Assembly (NCBI GenBank): GCA_005784505.1
Contig: VCAZ01000012.1
Span: 1,760,511 to 1,824,510 of the forward strand
DNA length: 64,000 bases
Direction of reading: 5' to 3'
Source of the DNA: Bagarius yarrelli
Taxonomy: Eukaryota; Chordata; Actinopteri; Siluriformes; Sisoridae
In this document: piece by piece, positions 62,858 through 64,000 of the stretch
Position numbering within the stretch: the stretch's first letter is position 1
Layout of the letters: every line of letters begins with the position of its first letter
Position numbers and translations under genes: made by a program
The notes under the pieces: generated by a model
Told to the model about the DNA's origin: nothing
The model's input: the letters and a program-made list of their open reading frames with translations, nothing else
Databases searched by the model: none

Positions 62858-63980
62858 AAGAGAGATAGGCATAGAGGAATGAGGCAAAAAGAGGAAAACC
62901 GTTTAGATTGGACAATGTAATGACATGGTTGGACGTGATCATAATGAATAAATGTAGAGTGCAAGGTGGACTCCTCAAGACTAACTAGGTCGCATAACAG
63001 ACATGAGGGCTCCCTGAATATGTGTCAGCAACCACTGCTCTCATCATCAAACAACCGTGATCAATAAGAGAGGGGAAGACAGCATCTAAACATACCAGAT
63101 CACCATAATACTCAACACCCATGAGTCCCCCAGATCTGCTCCTTTATCTAAGGGAAAAATAAATACAAAAATGCTTCATTAAATCAATACGTTTTTTTGG
63201 TAACATGTACCTTAAACACTGAGACTGTGTCCTGAATGGATGCTATTCCATAGCAGTGGTGGCTCTGCTAAGCAAAGGCTCTGCCCCCTGCTGTATTATA
63301 AAGTAGTAGTTTTAAAATTAATGCGGTGTCTCCACTGGGAGCCAATGCAGTGCGGATAGGACGTGTGACGCGCGTATCTTTAGTTTTAGCAGGGAGGCCT
63401 CTCTCTGCTGCGTTTTGGACTACCTGAAGTTGTATTAATGCAATGCCTAGTTGAAACATCCAGACAGTAAAAAAAGCGTTACAGTAATCCATGCCTGATT
63501 TATAAACTCAGGAACTAATTTTTCTCGGCATCAGTAAGCGCCAATATTTCTTATTTTAGCATATTTTCTGAGATGATACACGCTATCCTGCTACTATATG
63601 TCGACATTGGCTTCAAAATGAGAGAATTGGAGTCTTAAAATCACACCCAGATCTTTTTACTGTTGCACTCGGTGACACCGAAAGCCTGTCTAAGGGTTAA
63701 GTGTGACAGGAAGCTTACTTTTCAGCTACCTTTGGGTCCTAGACCAGAAACCGTCTCGTCTTGTTAGCCGCTTCAGCAAGAGAAAACTTGCATAGCATAC
63801 CAATCTCTTCTTCCTTCACACATTGCTCAATTTTATTAAACTGGCCTTTCGCGTCAGGCTGATGAGACGTATACTGTGCCAATAGCAACTGATTCTGATT
63901 TAAGCTTAGGGTTAGACATGGGTGTAGCATATTGTTATTTAATTGCTTTACTAATATGTCATTAATAATTTTGCACAGAC
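62375..63980 (+). repeat. Interspersed repeat family S, longest copy
   Basis: Starts ATTCAATTCAATTCAGTTTT, then GCGCTTTTTACAATGGTGAT, AAGCAGCTTTACAACTGAAG, GGAAAAACTCCCTGAGATGA. From 63250 a second part includes GGGAGCCAATGCAGTG and TTACAGTAATCCATGCCTGA, phrases of another common fish element. Exact borders and class unknown. A (GA)n run sits at 62828-62855. Confidence 0.6.
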
Positions 63981-64000
63981 AAATGTTGTTGTGGTGTGTG

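Overview
This is vertebrate, almost certainly teleost fish, DNA. It has intron-split genes with GT/AG junctions, teleost-type tRNA-derived SINEs, several Tc1-like and hAT-like transposon remnants, abundant (CA)n and tetranucleotide repeats, and fish-style immune receptor and TRIM genes. An otophysan such as a catfish is my guess from the SINE and Tc1 flavour, but that is inference.

Layout. (1) 1-328: two small exon-like pieces that could be the 3' end of an upstream + strand gene. (2) About 900-4750: a long, noisy 38-bp minisatellite. (3) 9084-26034, + strand: 17 exons of semaphorin 5B, from within the sema domain through PSI, seven thrombospondin repeats, transmembrane segment and cytoplasmic tail to the stop codon. 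All 17 exons join in one frame (991 codons plus stop). The 5' exons (signal peptide, start of the sema domain) were not found. (4) 26035-34288: intergenic, full of repeats, including a 0.7-kb pyrimidine tract and a foldback element. (5) 34289-58445: a cluster of four CD300/pIgR-like (CMRF35-like) immunoglobulin receptors. Gene A is on the minus strand (34289-41850). Genes B (42934-45348), C (47916-50828) and D (52377-58445) are on the plus strand. Each follows the plan signal exon, Ig domain 1, Ig domain 2, optional Ser/Thr/Pro stalk, transmembrane exon, short linker exon, tyrosine-containing tail. B is completely intact (418 codons). C is open but has lost both canonical cysteines of Ig domain 1 and carries a 45-bp repeat array in the tail exon. 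A has frameshifts in domain 1 and the tail. D has badly disrupted ectodomain exons but an intact tail. (6) 60102-61614, + strand: the first two exons of a TRIM E3 ligase (RING, two B-boxes, start of coiled coil), continuing beyond the window.

The window pairs an axon-guidance receptor/ligand gene (sema5b) with an innate-immune cluster: paired-type Ig receptors, at least one with an ITIM-like tail motif, next to a TRIM gene. The most interesting points are the tail repeat and cysteine loss in gene C, a 96-bp identical patch shared by domain 1 of B and C, an array of 11 CCAATCAG boxes in an intron of B, and a sema5b thrombospondin exon bracketed by complementary (GT)n and (AC)n runs. Single-base indels concentrate in the minisatellite, gene A and gene D, so some apparent pseudogene lesions may be assembly errors.
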